A stretch of 64,000 bases of DNA, taken from positions 992,001 to 1,056,000 of the forward strand of contig CAVZVI010000010.1 of NCBI GenBank assembly GCA_963778675.1. The letters run 5' to 3'. The translations under genes and the position numbers were made by a program. Numbering within the stretch: position 1 is the stretch's first letter; each line of letters begins with the position of its first letter. Shown here in pieces: positions 57,172 to 64,000 of this stretch. The DNA comes from CAWCDJ01 sp963778675 (lineage in GTDB: Bacteria; Acidobacteriota; Terriglobia; Bryobacterales; Bryobacteraceae). The notes beneath the pieces are model-generated. The model saw only the letters and a list, made by a program, of their open reading frames with translations. It searched no databases and had not been told where the DNA came from.

Positions 57172-57965
57172 CGAAGCCGCCACCGGCCTTCGGAAAACTC
57201 CGCGCCGGCATCCGTCCAGGTCGCGAACTTTGCCGCCATCTGCCCGCCATCCACGAACAGCGTGGCGCCGGTGATGTACGAAGCGAGGTCGGACGCAAGG
57301 AAGACGCTCGCCGCCGCCACTTCCTTCGGTTCACCGCCGCGCCCGAGAGGCAACTGGCGGAAGTATTCGCGCAGGATTCCGGGATCGGAGAAGTGCCGCT
57401 CCGTGAGGCGCGTACGGATCAGGCCCGGGCAAACCGCGTTCACCCGGATCTGGTACGGACCCAGCTCGTTCGCCGCGGTATGGACCAACCCCAGCAGCCC
57501 TGCCTTACTGGCGTTGTACGCCGCCAGCCGGGCCTCGCCGTCGAAGGAATTGGTGGAGGCCGTCAGCACGATCGCCCCGCTGCGGCGGGGCTTCATCAGG
57601 TGGGCGGCGGCCTGCACGGTGTGAAACGCGCCCGTCAGGTTCACCGATACGATGCGCTCCCATTCCGCCGCCGTGACCTCGCAGAAATCGGCCTCGGAAA
57701 CCGTTCCGGCGTTGGCAATCACGATGTCGGGCGTCCCGGACGAGGCAAATGCGGCATCGATCGATTCGCGGCTGGTCACGTCGGCGGCGCAGCCCCTGGC
57801 GCCGAGCTGGCGCGCCACGCCAACCGGATCCTCCCGTTCCAAATCGAAGATCCACACCGCTGCGCCATTTTCGGCCAGCAGCCGGGCGATGGCTAACCCG
57901 ATGCCGTTCGCGCCGCCCGTGACCACCGCCACCTTGCCTTGCAATCCGGAATCGAGGCCTGCCAT
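57168..57965 (-). CDS. SDR-family oxidoreductase
   Basis: A 265-residue classical short-chain dehydrogenase. TGGANGIGLAIA is the nucleotide loop, DVTSRESID the adenine-binding stretch, IANAG the core motif, and the catalytic Ser and Y-x3-K are in TASTNSFDGEARLAAYNASKAG. INAV-like RVNAVCPGLIRTRL and GATLFVDGGQ close the fold. The substrate is unknown. It starts one base after the stop of the aldo-keto reductase gene on the same strand, so the two reductases form an operon. Confidence 0.88.
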   Translation of the reverse strand: MAGLDSGLQGKVAVVTGGANGIGLAIARLLAENGAAVWIFDLEREDPVGVARQLGARGCAADVTSRESIDAAFASSGTPDIVIANAGTVSEADFCEVTAAEWERIVSVNLTGAFHTVQAAAHLMKPRRSGAIVLTASTNSFDGEARLAAYNASKAGLLGLVHTAANELGPYQIRVNAVCPGLIRTRLTERHFSDPGILREYFRQLPLGRGGEPKEVAAASVFLASDLASYITGATLFVDGGQMAAKFATWTDAGAEFSEGRWRLR

Positions 57966-57966
57966 C

Positions 57967-58929
57967 TTATCCCAGCACGCCGTCCCGGTAGTGGGAGGCC
58001 GAGGCCTTCTGGCCGGTGTCGCGCTTCCAGTTCTCGAGGCGCGGACCCGCCAGCCGCCTGGCCCGCTCCCTGACCTGCGCCATCTGCTGCTCCGGCATGG
58101 GCTGGAACTGCTGCGCAATCCGCACGTCGTCCTCGATCTGGCCGACGGTCGTGCATCCGAGCGCCAGGCAGTGAACCGGCAGGCTCAGCACGTAGGTGAG
58201 GCAATCTTTCAGATGGAGATCCCCGAGCAGGCCGGCGTTGGCGGTGCTCTTCATCGCCTGAATGCCAAGCCCCCGCTTCACCGCGACCGGCAGCACCGAT
58301 TTCTCGAAGCTGAGGTAAGACGGGTCGGCCGGATTCAGCGGCATCAGGATCGTGTCGTAATCCTCGAAATTCCGCAGCATCGCCAGGTGGACCTCGGGAT
58401 CGTGGTGTCCCGTGAAGCCCATGAACCTGCACTTGCCGGCCTTCTTGGCGGCGACAAACGCCTCGATCGCGCCGCCAGGGGCGAAGATCTGTTGGACCTC
58501 GTCCATGGTGCTGACCTGGTGGATCTGCCACAGGTCGAGGTAATCGGTCTTCAGCGCGCGGAGCGACTTGGCGAGATCCGCCTCGGCGCCCTTTCGGCTG
58601 CGCTCGGGAGATTTGCTGGTAAGGAAGATATGTTTGCGAAAGGGCGGCAGCACATCGCCATACACCTCTTCGGATTTCCCGTCCCAGTAGATCCGGGCGC
58701 AGTCGAAGTAGTTGACGCCGAGCTCATAGGCGCGGAGCGTAATGGCCTTGGCGCTTTCGTAACTGCACATCGGGAAGCGGCCGCCGGCCTGGCCGATGAT
58801 AGTGAGTTTCTCTCCGGTCTTGCCAAACACCCGCCTGGGGATCTCCGCGGATGCCGCCCGCGCAGGCGGATCAGCGCCCAGAGCCAGCCCGGCGGCAGCG
58901 GAAGTCGAAAGGAACGTTCTGCGTCGCAT
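57967..58929 (-). CDS. Aldo-keto reductase family protein, Tat-exported
   Basis: A 320-residue protein with a Tat-like leader (MRRRTFLSTSAAAGLALG). The AKR barrel begins at about residue 35: GVNYFDCARIYWDGKSEEVYGDVL carries Asp and Tyr of the active site, FLTSKSPERSRKGAEADL the Lys, LDLWQIHQVSTMDEV the His region, and LGCTTVGQIEDDVRIAQ the cofactor end. Exported AKR-like proteins are common in this group of organisms. Cofactor use outside the cytoplasm is unclear, since NADPH is not available unless the protein is folded with it before Tat export. Confidence 0.85.
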   Translation of the reverse strand: MRRRTFLSTSAAAGLALGADPPARAASAEIPRRVFGKTGEKLTIIGQAGGRFPMCSYESAKAITLRAYELGVNYFDCARIYWDGKSEEVYGDVLPPFRKHIFLTSKSPERSRKGAEADLAKSLRALKTDYLDLWQIHQVSTMDEVQQIFAPGGAIEAFVAAKKAGKCRFMGFTGHHDPEVHLAMLRNFEDYDTILMPLNPADPSYLSFEKSVLPVAVKRGLGIQAMKSTANAGLLGDLHLKDCLTYVLSLPVHCLALGCTTVGQIEDDVRIAQQFQPMPEQQMAQVRERARRLAGPRLENWKRDTGQKASASHYRDGVLG

Positions 58930-58981
58930 GGTCCCTCGCTTTCGGAACTGTGTCCCTCTAGGGTACTCCGGAACCGCGGAC

Positions 58982-59458
58982 TCAGTCTTCCGCCACGGAG
59001 CGCTGCGCCAGTTCGCCGAACAACGGGAGTGGATACGCTTCGTCGTGAGCCGCCTTCACCATCATGAAAATAGACGCCGCGAGCAGGACGGCCTGGATCA
59101 GGTGGTTGATGTGAAAAGACGGCGCCACCGAAAGAATCGGGCGCACCACCCAATCGTCCATCAGCCAGGCGACGAAAAGATACAGGCCTTGAAATGCGTG
59201 GAAGCGGACCGCTCGGTCGTGGCGGAATTTGTTGGATGCCAGAACGATAATCGAAGCGATCCAGCCGATTCCCGGTACATAGCACAGGATGGAAGCGGTG
59301 CGCGGGTTCAACGACGATAACGGATCGCTGCCGGCGTAGGGCGGTGCCTGTGAGGGCGGGGGTTGCGGCGGTGCGCCTCCGGGCTGGCGGGCCCCGCAGC
59401 GGGCGCAGAAGCGTTCAGCATCCCCGACCTGCCCTCCGCAATGGCTACAAAATGGCAT
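58982..59458 (-). CDS. Zinc-ribbon DUF4870-like membrane protein
   Basis: A 158-residue protein. N-terminal zinc ribbon (CSHCGG and CARCGA), a Pro-rich linker, then a DUF4870-type membrane part: ILCYVPGIGWIASIIVLASN, RAVRFHAFQGLYLFVAWLMDDWVV and a last segment LIQAVLLAASIFMMVKA. FRHDRAVRFHAFQGLYLF is the family motif. Divergent from the MBL gene. Second protein of this general plan in the window (the first is at 2959). Function unknown. Confidence 0.82.
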   Translation of the reverse strand: MPFCSHCGGQVGDAERFCARCGARQPGGAPPQPPPSQAPPYAGSDPLSSLNPRTASILCYVPGIGWIASIIVLASNKFRHDRAVRFHAFQGLYLFVAWLMDDWVVRPILSVAPSFHINHLIQAVLLAASIFMMVKAAHDEAYPLPLFGELAQRSVAED

Positions 59459-59520
59459 CCGTTAATTCATACGTTATTCGAGCGACGCATGTTCCTGCAA
59501 CGTCACATACCTGGGCGTGA

Positions 59521-59526
59521 TACGAT
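59521..59526 (+). promoter_or_regulatory. -10 hexamer of the MBL-fold gene
   Basis: TACGAT (in TGATACGAT) seven bases before the ATG at 59534; no ribosome site. Confidence 0.4.
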
Positions 59527-59533
59527 TTTCGGC

Positions 59534-60544
59534 ATGAAACCGCTCGTTGCCGCCCTGCTGCTGTTGGGTTCGGCCTCCCTCCTCCCGGCCGCCAGGAATC
59601 TGGAGGTCTACTTCATCGATGTCGAAGGGGGCCAATCCACGCTGTTGGTCTCGCCCTCCGGCGAGTCTATGCTGATCGATACCGGCTGGGCGGGGCACAA
59701 CCACCGCGACGCCGAACGCATCGCCGCCGCCGCCAAGGCTGCGGGCGTGAAGAAGATCGATTACCTCGTGATCACTCACTACCATGCCGACCACGTCGGT
59801 GGCGTGCCGCAACTCGCCGAAAAGCTCCCCATCGTGAACTTCGTGGATCACGGTCCCAACAACGAGCACGGCAAAGATGCCGATATTCTCTACAACGCCT
59901 ACATCGCCCAGCGCGACAAGGGCAAGCACATTCTGGCGAAACCCGGCGAGACCATTCCCATCAGGGGCCTGGACGTCACCGTGCTTACCGCCAACGGCGA
60001 CGCGATCGGCTCGCCGCTGCCCGGCGCCGGGAAACCCAATCCGGACTGTGCCGGCTTTCAGAAGCGCGACGTCGATACCACCGAGAACGCGCGCTCGGTC
60101 GGCCTGCTCGTGCGGTACGGCGATTTTCGCCTGCTCGACCTCGGCGACCTCACCTGGAACAAGGAGTATGACCTGGTGTGCCCGAATAACAAGATCGGCC
60201 CGGTGGATGTCTACGTGGTCTCGCACCATGGCATGAACATGTCGGGCTCGCCGCAACTGGTCCACGCCATTGCGCCGCGGGTGGCGGTAATGGACAACGG
60301 TGCCCGCAAAGGCGGCTCGCCGGAAGCCTGGCAGACGATTCACGACACCCCGGGTCTCGAGGCGCTCTGGCAGCTCCACTTCGCAGTGGCGGGAGGGCAG
60401 GCGCACAACTCGCCCGATACCTTCATCGCCAATACCGACGAAATCTGCCAGGGGCAATGGCTGCGGCTGACCGTTCAGAAGGACGGAAACTACACCATCT
60501 ATAACAGCCGCAACAAGTTCGAACAGGCCTACGCGAAGCGTTGA
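59534..60544 (+). CDS. Exported metallo-beta-lactamase-fold hydrolase (ComEC-like domain)
   Basis: A 336-residue protein with a signal peptide (PLVAALLLLGSASLLPAA) and an MBL domain: EVYFIDVEGGQSTLLV, MLIDTGW, ITHYHADHVGG with the H-x-H-x-D-H metal motif, LLDLGDLTW with a bridging Asp, and VVSHHGMNMSGSP. The DVEGGQSTLL and SHHG features match the stand-alone ComEC/Rec2-type beta-lactamase domains, not true beta-lactamases. Substrate unknown; nucleic acid or phosphodiester is possible. It abuts the convergent gene at 60545 with no gap. Confidence 0.87.
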   Translation: MKPLVAALLLLGSASLLPAARNLEVYFIDVEGGQSTLLVSPSGESMLIDTGWAGHNHRDAERIAAAAKAAGVKKIDYLVITHYHADHVGGVPQLAEKLPIVNFVDHGPNNEHGKDADILYNAYIAQRDKGKHILAKPGETIPIRGLDVTVLTANGDAIGSPLPGAGKPNPDCAGFQKRDVDTTENARSVGLLVRYGDFRLLDLGDLTWNKEYDLVCPNNKIGPVDVYVVSHHGMNMSGSPQLVHAIAPRVAVMDNGARKGGSPEAWQTIHDTPGLEALWQLHFAVAGGQAHNSPDTFIANTDEICQGQWLRLTVQKDGNYTIYNSRNKFEQAYAKR

Positions 60545-61675
60545 CTACTTCTTGATCACCTTGGGGTCCTTGGTCTCGGTGGTCTTGTCGTCCGGCAGCG
60601 GCGGGGGTGTTTCGGCCGAATCGAAGCTGATGGCCGATTCGGCCGAGTACTTGCGGTAGATGCGGAACTCCGCATCGTTCCGGGTCATGTAGTCGTCCGC
60701 CCCCATGGTGGTAGTGGCTTTCAGCGGCAGCAGGAACGTGTGTCCGGAAATGTCCTGGAAATCGTAGTCCAGAATCGTCTCGGCCATCTTCACCGGAAAC
60801 GTCGCGGGAAGGTCCTCGGCGGCAAGCGTCACTCGCATGATGTCGTGGGTCTTCTGGTCCACATAGACCAGCCCGCGGTAAGCCGGCACGATGTCCATCG
60901 AGCGTTCATAGGTGATGTGCCACTGCGAACGCGATTGGGCCACGTGGTAAGCGAACGCCATCACCCGGCGCCCCCGCAGGGTTCCCCAGTGGTCCCATTC
61001 AAAACGGGCTTCCGTCCCGGGCTCGAATATGTCCTTCATCATGCTGCCGAAGTCGCCGGTGGAGGTCGCGCCGCCGAGAGTCCGGTAGTCTTGCTTGGTG
61101 ATCGTGTTGTTCACCAGGATCAGCTTGTAGTCTTCCTTCTGCTCGAAGTAGCTCAACTTGATCGTCAGGGTGTCGAGAGCCTGCCAGGAGGGCGAGCTGC
61201 CGGCCGGACCACCGTACTTGGTTCCGGGCCTCGGAGCGGCGTAGCGGCGGGTTACCTGCGTGCAAATGAAGTCCGGAAGCTGTTTGCTGTAATTCAGGGC
61301 GTAATCGCGGGCTTGCGAGATGATCGCCGCTTGCTCCTCGGAGTCGGGCGGCGGAATCGGCACGGGCTTGGCCTCGGGGACGATCGGCTTGGCGGCGGCC
61401 AGCGTCTGCGTACGGTCGCGCAGATCGTGCAGGGCTTCCAAAGTCTTCGGGCCGAGTGCGAGCGTGCCCTGCAGCTCTTCGATGTCGCGGTCTTCCAGGC
61501 GCTCCGTTAACTTCACTTTTTCCAGGTACTTGGCGAGTTCGCGGTCGCTCATCCGGCCGTCTTTCAGGAATTGCTGGGAAGATTTCAGGAAATCGACCAG
61601 TTTCTCCAGGGTCATCGTCTGGCCATTCGCGACGAGGCAAACCGCGAATACGGCAGCCAGCAGGCGGTAACGCAT
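60545..61675 (-). CDS. Exported hypothetical protein
   Basis: A 376-residue secreted protein: signal peptide (RLLAAVFAVCLVANGQ), then a helical region of about 60 residues (TLEKLVDFLKSSQQFLKDGRMSDRELAKYLEKV), a Pro-rich linker, then a beta-rich domain (DYALNYSKQLPDFICTQVTRRY, YRGLVYVDQKTHDIMRVTLAAEDLP, ILDYDFQDISGHTFLLPLKATTTM). The second part resembles the fold of outer-membrane lipoprotein carriers in pattern only. GAAAAT lies five bases before the ATG. I do not recognise a named family. Confidence 0.75.
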   Translation of the reverse strand: MRYRLLAAVFAVCLVANGQTMTLEKLVDFLKSSQQFLKDGRMSDRELAKYLEKVKLTERLEDRDIEELQGTLALGPKTLEALHDLRDRTQTLAAAKPIVPEAKPVPIPPPDSEEQAAIISQARDYALNYSKQLPDFICTQVTRRYAAPRPGTKYGGPAGSSPSWQALDTLTIKLSYFEQKEDYKLILVNNTITKQDYRTLGGATSTGDFGSMMKDIFEPGTEARFEWDHWGTLRGRRVMAFAYHVAQSRSQWHITYERSMDIVPAYRGLVYVDQKTHDIMRVTLAAEDLPATFPVKMAETILDYDFQDISGHTFLLPLKATTTMGADDYMTRNDAEFRIYRKYSAESAISFDSAETPPPLPDDKTTETKDPKVIKK

Positions 61676-61725
61676 ACCCCATTTTCGCACGGTGGGTTGC
61701 GCAGGCCTCCGGGCCTGCCCCCACG

Positions 61726-62262
61726 TCACCGCCAGTTCTTATCGTCGAGCCGCCCCAGGTCCAGGTTGTCGGGCAGTACCCCCAAAGTGACCACCGCGAA
61801 GGTGAAAACGTTGGTCCCCGGCTCCAGGTGGCCGGCGAAGGCCCCGTTGGGACTCGCGAGCGTAATATGGGCGTGGACGCGACCGTTCATGATGAAGCCG
61901 CTCATGGCTGTGATGTCGGCGGGTGCGGTGGGATCCTTGACGAACATGTTTTTCGAGGGCAGCGTCCGGTTGCTGACCTGGTGCACCTGGTAGTTCCTGA
62001 CCGAGCCGAACCCGGAAAGGATCACGGCGTTGCGCACCTTCTGTTCCTTCACCATGCGCTCGAGGTTCGAGAGCATTTCGGCGTCGTACTTGAAGCGCAG
62101 CACCAGCACGCGCTCGAACTGCGTATTGATGGCGGAAACTTCGGGAACCTCGGGATTGTTCGGCCGGGAATCCGCCGGGGTCACCGAGGTGACGATCTCG
62201 TGGCGGCTCTGTTGGGCGTAAGCCGCGGAAAGCAGGAGGGGAAGGGCGATCAGCGTTCGCAT
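61726..62262 (-). CDS. PPC-domain (DUF296) protein with a signal peptide
   Basis: A 178-residue protein. Residues 1-16 are a good signal peptide (TLIALPLLLSAAYAQ). The PPC/DUF296 domain covers about 45-175: VLVLRFKYDAEMLSNLERMVKEQKVRNAVILSGFGSVRN, FIMNGRVHAHITLASPNGAFAGHLEPGTNVFTFAVVTLGVL, with the G-x-x-H-x-H-like VHAHITL and GHL residues that bind metal in prokaryotic PPC trimers. PPC proteins are usually cytoplasmic and often annotated as DNA-binding; export makes that role unlikely. TATGCT lies six bases before the ATG. Confidence 0.83.
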   Translation of the reverse strand: MRTLIALPLLLSAAYAQQSRHEIVTSVTPADSRPNNPEVPEVSAINTQFERVLVLRFKYDAEMLSNLERMVKEQKVRNAVILSGFGSVRNYQVHQVSNRTLPSKNMFVKDPTAPADITAMSGFIMNGRVHAHITLASPNGAFAGHLEPGTNVFTFAVVTLGVLPDNLDLGRLDDKNWR

Positions 62263-62268
62263 GCTGAA

Positions 62269-62274
62269 AGCATA
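62269..62274 (-). promoter_or_regulatory. -10 hexamer of the PPC-domain gene
   Basis: TATGCT on the minus strand six bases before the ATG at 62262, in the 17-base gap after uvrC. Confidence 0.4.
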
Positions 62275-62279
62275 CCGCT

Positions 62280-64000
62280 TTACTGATAATGCGCTCGTAC
62301 CTTCCGCGCGGCGGCGCGGCCCACCACCGCCGTCAGTTGGTCTTCACTCGCCGCCCGCACCAGTTCCGAGCTGCCGAACTCCTTCAGCAGCTTCTGCACG
62401 GTCTTCTTTCCCACGCCGGCGATGGCATCCAGCTCCGAGGTGAGTTGCCGCGCATTCCGCCGCGAGCGGTGGAAGGTCACCGCGAAGCGGTGCGCCTCGT
62501 CGCGGATCGATTGCACCAGGTGCAGTATCGGCGAGAACCGGTCTAGCACCACCGGCTCGTCTTCCTGGCCGTAAACGTAAATGATCTCTTCGCGCTTGGC
62601 GATCGAAGCCAGCGGCTGGTTGATCACTCCGATGGCCTCCAGCGCGTCCGCCGCGGCATGCAACTGCCCCAGGCCGCCATCGATCAACACCAGCCCCGGC
62701 ATGGCGCGCTGCTCTTCCTGCAGCCGCGCATAGCGCCGCGTCACCACCTCGCGCATGCTGGCAAAATCGTCGTTGCCGATGACCGTGCGGATGATGAACT
62801 TGCGGTAGTCCGCCTTCTTCATCCGGCCGTCTTCCCAAACCACCATGCTGGCGACCTTGTCGGTGCCCTGAATGTGCGAGATATCGAAGCATTCGATACG
62901 CGCGGGCGCCGAAGGCAGGTTCAAGCTGTCCTGCAAGGCCTCCTGAATGGCGCGCGATGACGGCTTGAGAACCCGGAAACGTGCGTCGAAGCTGTGTTTG
63001 GCGTTGGTCCCGACCAAATCGAGCAGCGCCTTCTTCTGCCCGCGCTGCGGGGTGCGGATCTCCACCTTCCGGCTGCGCTTCTCGGTGAGCAGTTCCTCCA
63101 ATGCATCCCGGTCTTCGAACTCCACCGGCACGTGAATCTCCGCTGGAATGTACTGCTGGTCGAGGTAGAGCTGCTTCAGCAGCGAGGAAAAGAACTGCGG
63201 CTCGTCGAATTCCGCCTGATCCTCCCAGAAGAACTCGCGGCGGTCCACGATCTGGCCATTCCGCAGGTGGAAGAGATTGAGCGCCACCAGCGGCGGCTCG
63301 GCGTAGCAGGCGAAGATATCGACGTCGTCGCCCTTGGCTGCCGCCATCTTCTGCCGCTCGTCCATCTCCTCCACGGTGGCCAGCAGGTCGCGCAGCGAAG
63401 CCGCCTCTTCAAAGCGCATCTCCGCGGAGGCGTCTTCCATGCGGGCCCGCAGGTCGTGCGCCAGGTCGCCGTGCCGGCCTTCCAGGAAGAGCCTCACGTT
63501 GCGCACTGCGCGAGCGTAAGCATCGTCCGTCGTGAGGCCCTCCACGCATGGCCCCAGGCAGCGGTGGATGTGGTATTGCAAACACGGCTTGGGGTGAAAG
63601 CGAGTAAGGTCCACTTTGCAGGACGGCACCAGGAAATGGCGGTGGATGAAGTGAACCAGGCGGTGTGCCAGGTTGGCGGGGAAGTACGGCCCGTAGTAGG
63701 TGGCTCCGTCTTTGCGAAGGCGCCGCGTCACGTACACCCGCGGGTATTTTTCGCTCGTCAGCTTGATGTACGGATAGGTCTTGTCGTCGCGCAGCAGAAT
63801 GTTGAAGCGGGGCTTGTACTGCTTGATCAGGTTGTTTTCGAGCGCCAGCGCTTCTTTCTCGTTGTCGACCAGGATGTAGTCGACATCGCGCGCCTCCGAG
63901 ATCAGGGTGCCGGTCTTGACGTCGGCCAGTTTATCGTCGGAGAAGTAGCTGCGAACACGGTTCCGCAGGCTCTTGGCCTTGCCGACGTAGATTACCCGCC
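62280..64000 (-). CDS. uvrC: Excinuclease ABC subunit C, N terminus outside the window
   Basis: At least 573 codons, open at the window edge. The visible N-terminal part is the GIY-YIG nuclease domain from VIYVGKAKSLRNRVRSYF on, with YILVDNEKEALALENNLIKQYKPRFN. Then come the Cys-rich CLQYHIHRCLGPCVEG, the UVR motif around MRFEEAASLRDLL, and the RNase H-like C-terminal nuclease (IECFDISHIQGTDKVASMVV, LVLIDGGLGQLHAA, RDEAHRFAVTFHR). Tandem HhH motifs (LDAIAGVGKKTVQKLL, LTAVVGRAAARKV) end the protein. It cuts both sides of a lesion in nucleotide excision repair. Only the first residues are missing. Confidence 0.95.
   Translation of the reverse strand, partial: RVIYVGKAKSLRNRVRSYFSDDKLADVKTGTLISEARDVDYILVDNEKEALALENNLIKQYKPRFNILLRDDKTYPYIKLTSEKYPRVYVTRRLRKDGATYYGPYFPANLAHRLVHFIHRHFLVPSCKVDLTRFHPKPCLQYHIHRCLGPCVEGLTTDDAYARAVRNVRLFLEGRHGDLAHDLRARMEDASAEMRFEEAASLRDLLATVEEMDERQKMAAAKGDDVDIFACYAEPPLVALNLFHLRNGQIVDRREFFWEDQAEFDEPQFFSSLLKQLYLDQQYIPAEIHVPVEFEDRDALEELLTEKRSRKVEIRTPQRGQKKALLDLVGTNAKHSFDARFRVLKPSSRAIQEALQDSLNLPSAPARIECFDISHIQGTDKVASMVVWEDGRMKKADYRKFIIRTVIGNDDFASMREVVTRRYARLQEEQRAMPGLVLIDGGLGQLHAAADALEAIGVINQPLASIAKREEIIYVYGQEDEPVVLDRFSPILHLVQSIRDEAHRFAVTFHRSRRNARQLTSELDAIAGVGKKTVQKLLKEFGSSELVRAASEDQLTAVVGRAAARKVRAHYQ

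Noticed and set aside
1..64000. CRISPR arrays, tRNA or rRNA genes, insertion sequences, phage genes, integration sites
   Set aside because: Reading through the window I saw no spaced direct repeats, no cloverleaf-like segments, no transposase or integrase motifs and no flanking inverted repeats. A dedicated tRNA scan was not possible here.

Overview
The window is about 64 kb of GC-rich bacterial chromosome, densely packed with genes and free of rRNA, tRNA, insertion sequences, phage genes and CRISPR arrays. The gene set points to an Acidobacteriota genome of the Bryobacter/Solibacter type. It has an 'acidobacterial duplicated orphan permease' of the MacB/FtsX class, a soluble-type PQQ dehydrogenase, an S53 pro-kumamolisin protease, several Tat- or Sec-exported glycoside hydrolases, DUF3106 next to an ECF sigma factor, and many short operons joined by ATGA overlaps. 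This assignment is inferred from gene content; no rRNA is present to confirm it.

Layout. 1-6.4 kb: a LytS/LytTR sensor pair in convergent arrangement, a small helical protein, CarD with a textbook sigma-70 promoter and terminator, two membrane proteins and a membrane-fused spermidine synthase-like protein. 6.5-12.8 kb: an aa3-type cytochrome c oxidase operon (subunits II, I, III, a second III, IV and a small CxxC membrane protein) followed by a PQQ dehydrogenase. 12.8-21.2 kb, minus strand: the orphan permease, then a six-gene operon (SpoIIE phosphatase, Nnr, TsaE, an enoyl-reductase-like SDR, DinB, phosphoesterase). 21.2-22.6 kb: DAHP synthase (aroF) behind what looks like a complete leader-peptide attenuator. 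22.6-31.4 kb: a frameshifted protein, gamma-glutamyltransferase head-to-head with an amidohydrolase lipoprotein, an M20 peptidase, an S53 protease, glycogen synthase and thioredoxin. 31.4-35.3 kb, minus strand: thpR-plsY-gpsA-ECF sigma-anti-sigma-DUF3106. 35.3-43.4 kb: mpg, then FHA / 35-residue membrane protein / PP2C / Ser-Thr kinase / SEDS-PBP fusion / FHA. 43.4-64 kb: glycoside hydrolases, a globin-ankyrin fusion, a PEP-mutase-like protein, DsbA-like, an exported methyltransferase, homoserine dehydrogenase, Tag plus ATL alkylation repair, SDR and aldo-keto reductases, an MBL-fold hydrolase, an exported PPC-domain protein and uvrC, which runs off the edge.

The strongest finds are these. 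(1) The aroF attenuator has a promoter, a 20-codon leader peptide with Tyr, Phe and a Phe-Trp-Phe run, and four RNA segments that form mutually exclusive terminator and antiterminator helices. (2) A phospho-signalling and wall-synthesis cluster resembles the actinobacterial fhaA/pstP/rodA/pbpA/pkn locus, but its SEDS glycosyltransferase and PBP transpeptidase are one 1037-residue protein; the cluster also encodes a 35-residue membrane protein. (3) Many first genes carry a -10 hexamer only 5-7 nt before the start codon, which suggests frequent leaderless transcription. (4) Three genes carry apparent single-base frameshifts, several at C runs, so some may be assembly errors.
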